From Epithemia pelagica (lineage: Eukaryota; Bacillariophyta; Bacillariophyceae; Surirellales; Surirellaceae): a stretch of DNA of 64,000 nucleotides. Of the stretch, positions 63,601 through 64,000 are shown piece by piece (position 1 is the first letter of the stretch; each line of letters begins with the position of its first letter). Position numbers and translations under genes: made by a program. Below the pieces are notes generated by a model, which was given only the letters and a program-made list of their open reading frames with translations, searched no databases and had not been told where the DNA came from. The stretch is taken from contig OX337238.1 in NCBI GenBank assembly GCA_946965045.2, positions 620,001-684,000 on the forward strand. Reading direction: 5' to 3'.

Positions 63601-63714
63601 CGTCGTCCAAATCGTACCAGAAGCGATCCATTGGGGATGCGGACCGCAGGACACAATCTGTCGTATTATTCGTGTCGGAGGCGTCCTTGGAAGCATCATG
63701 CGCATCATTCTCAT
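60655..63714 (-). CDS. THUMP/RlmL-type RNA guanine-N2 methyltransferase
   Basis: ATG 63714 is the first ATG of a frame that extends upstream only with GTG. The product is 1019 residues. The Arg/Ser/Thr-rich N-terminus (MRMMRMMLPRTPPTRII) suggests organelle import, possibly mitochondrial. THUMP-type features follow: VVVCHPGLEGVVSQELKRL (about 125), then DQLQVWWDTSSTPLHQRGYR and APLREDLAHAMLYNAGW. The methyltransferase core has DPFCGSGTLAIEVAAMRHG (about 568), ACSDRNPGALAIVQANAQRAG and the catalytic TNPPFG (about 835). RlmL and its relatives make m2G in rRNA; TrmN/THUMPD proteins do so in tRNA. The exact target is unknown. Long Thr/Asp/Glu/Asn inserts, including one of about 100 residues between the two core motifs, make it larger than bacterial RlmL. 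Confidence 0.82.
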   Translation of the reverse strand: MRMMRMMLPRTPPTRIIRQIVSCGPHPQWIASGTIWTTGGTNRCAAVLPLATSTMTIRSVRTTPSKAYNHNKNHNHKNHNKPFATSHGKPKNRHSPSTTNNNTTKKDFSPKDAVQVLPIKFPPGPGQVVVVCHPGLEGVVSQELKRLDIPHVAPPSSMGTATSPQPPHQRRRPRSNTTRAHALMQASMGFGHAHHQQLERLGKPVHPRSQAWSSSQRQSWQGGRPPSLLHRSGVVPLKGWPTTLKTILSCHLHLGSASHVWIGLLPPHETCRALGELTRKIAILIPWAGFVTPSVRLSPLPGTSRLEGPAATPWRRPMDMEQSSSTTPTTHHPKLHKTLYCRIRVLSTQGSRLTSIRVIRDHVVRGMNQALGHGGPDVDPRPEPVQLYLPPTDDNDKNDKDDKDEARAAHHEWKDDNEDNDDWETRFSSSSHQTTTAKAKKPQPNSHKPPSNLLCLVVNLVHDQLQVWWDTSSTPLHQRGYRLSTAKAPLREDLAHAMLYNAGWIPPTTTNTNKTTAVVDPSDNPWEAAASTSSTSTTQEQPQEEEEEASTPTTTSTNTTNTTWQAFLDPFCGSGTLAIEVAAMRHGLAPGRLRPAPLAGTIWYEPHRWKTLTHAASSTPSTNNTTTMIACSDRNPGALAIVQANAQRAGVQDLIHVQSCPLSAHEWLPRPVKSKKQKKQNKTTNVSESATMEEDTIWEDPVRLDDDTIQKEQDQHDKEEWTMDNDKVDCSTTTTTTTTTTTNLAHSDGTEQEDDNDGEDDEDEEAEEEDTHESEAYAMDDTQPFQDDSLDNADPTSLPPLNTILEPTNILSKIRASGDTPTEQQAHQQGLLIVTNPPFGRRIQSPSHKQRDDKDKRNFGQRRMERILPLFQTLKTRLDALNDGGFLYKLAILTDNEHTLKRAGLREVKPNLQFSHGGIFVSSMVTTNRIHIKPPKKNKPNNNTNNKTTHQAIADDGDDGEEERIYGDNRNEEEENTLRDDNPWSVRTVMSSSSTTESEDASTTAEKDQPRQVYAHSDP

Positions 63715-64000
63715 TCGGTCCAGTGTGAGTTTGCAGTTTAGAGGAGGCAGACGGCTTGTCGCCGATTCCGAACGGCTTGCCACAACAACGAAATCTGAAT
63801 CGAAAATCCCGAAAGTCCAACCAAAGATACTTTTTCATGAATCGCTTTTCAAGCGCTTTTCAATCGCTTTTCTGAAACTGCATTATGGTCGACGGCCAGA
63901 CGGTGGTGTTTAGGTTTTGACGTGAAGCAACATCCGGGCATGCGCGCCGGCAGATCGTGACGGTCAAGATACCACCACCAAGCGAATCCACAGACCAAAG

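Overview
The window looks like nuclear DNA of a photosynthetic stramenopile, most likely a pennate diatom. Genes lie on both strands, close together and often divergent or convergent. Several have short GT-AG introns (84-160 bases in the best cases). Two predicted proteins start with a signal peptide followed by a phenylalanine-containing cleavage motif of the diatom plastid-import type (ASAFAP-like). One large Ty1/copia element is present. The species cannot be named from sequence reading alone.

Layout. 1-13.6 kb: a truncated coiled-coil protein (-), a single-pass membrane protein (+), a plastid NicO/UreH-type metal transporter (-), a small conserved-looking protein (-), a plastid DUF1995 protein (+) behind a degenerate duplicated upstream block, and a four-BRCT protein with three exons (-). 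13.6-29.4 kb: a Kelch/coiled-coil protein (+), a SET-domain protein (-), SRP72 (-) head to head with a four-exon 120-residue membrane protein (+), a four-TM protein with eight N-terminal repeats (-), and a 204-residue protein of unknown role (+). 29.4-41 kb: a codanin-1 homologue with a candidate ASF1-binding motif (+), a 1618-residue BRO1-domain protein ending in a UBA domain (-), and argininosuccinate lyase (+).

41.5-51.8 kb is a complete copia-type LTR retrotransposon: LTRs of 715 bases that read as identical, a 5-base target duplication GGAGA, an uninterrupted Gag-Pol frame of about 2817 residues, an integrase with exact DD35E spacing, and RT and RNase H. Between Gag and protease it carries about 1100 extra residues with a modified zinc motif, an acidic region, two or three hydrophobic segments and a very basic tract. 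The LTRs begin AG and end CT, not TG...CA. This element is the strongest candidate for something undescribed.

52-64 kb: a secreted Gly/Lys/Met repeat protein whose frame is cut by an in-repeat TAG, a membrane-anchored CapA-type metallophosphatase-like protein with a Cys-rich tail (+), a very acidic ankyrin/coiled-coil protein (+), and a RlmL-type THUMP RNA methyltransferase (-). The cellular genes look like unrelated housekeeping and lineage-specific functions: protein targeting (SRP72), arginine/urea metabolism (argininosuccinate lyase), chromatin (codanin, SET, BRCT), ESCRT-type trafficking (BRO1) and RNA modification. They do not form one pathway.
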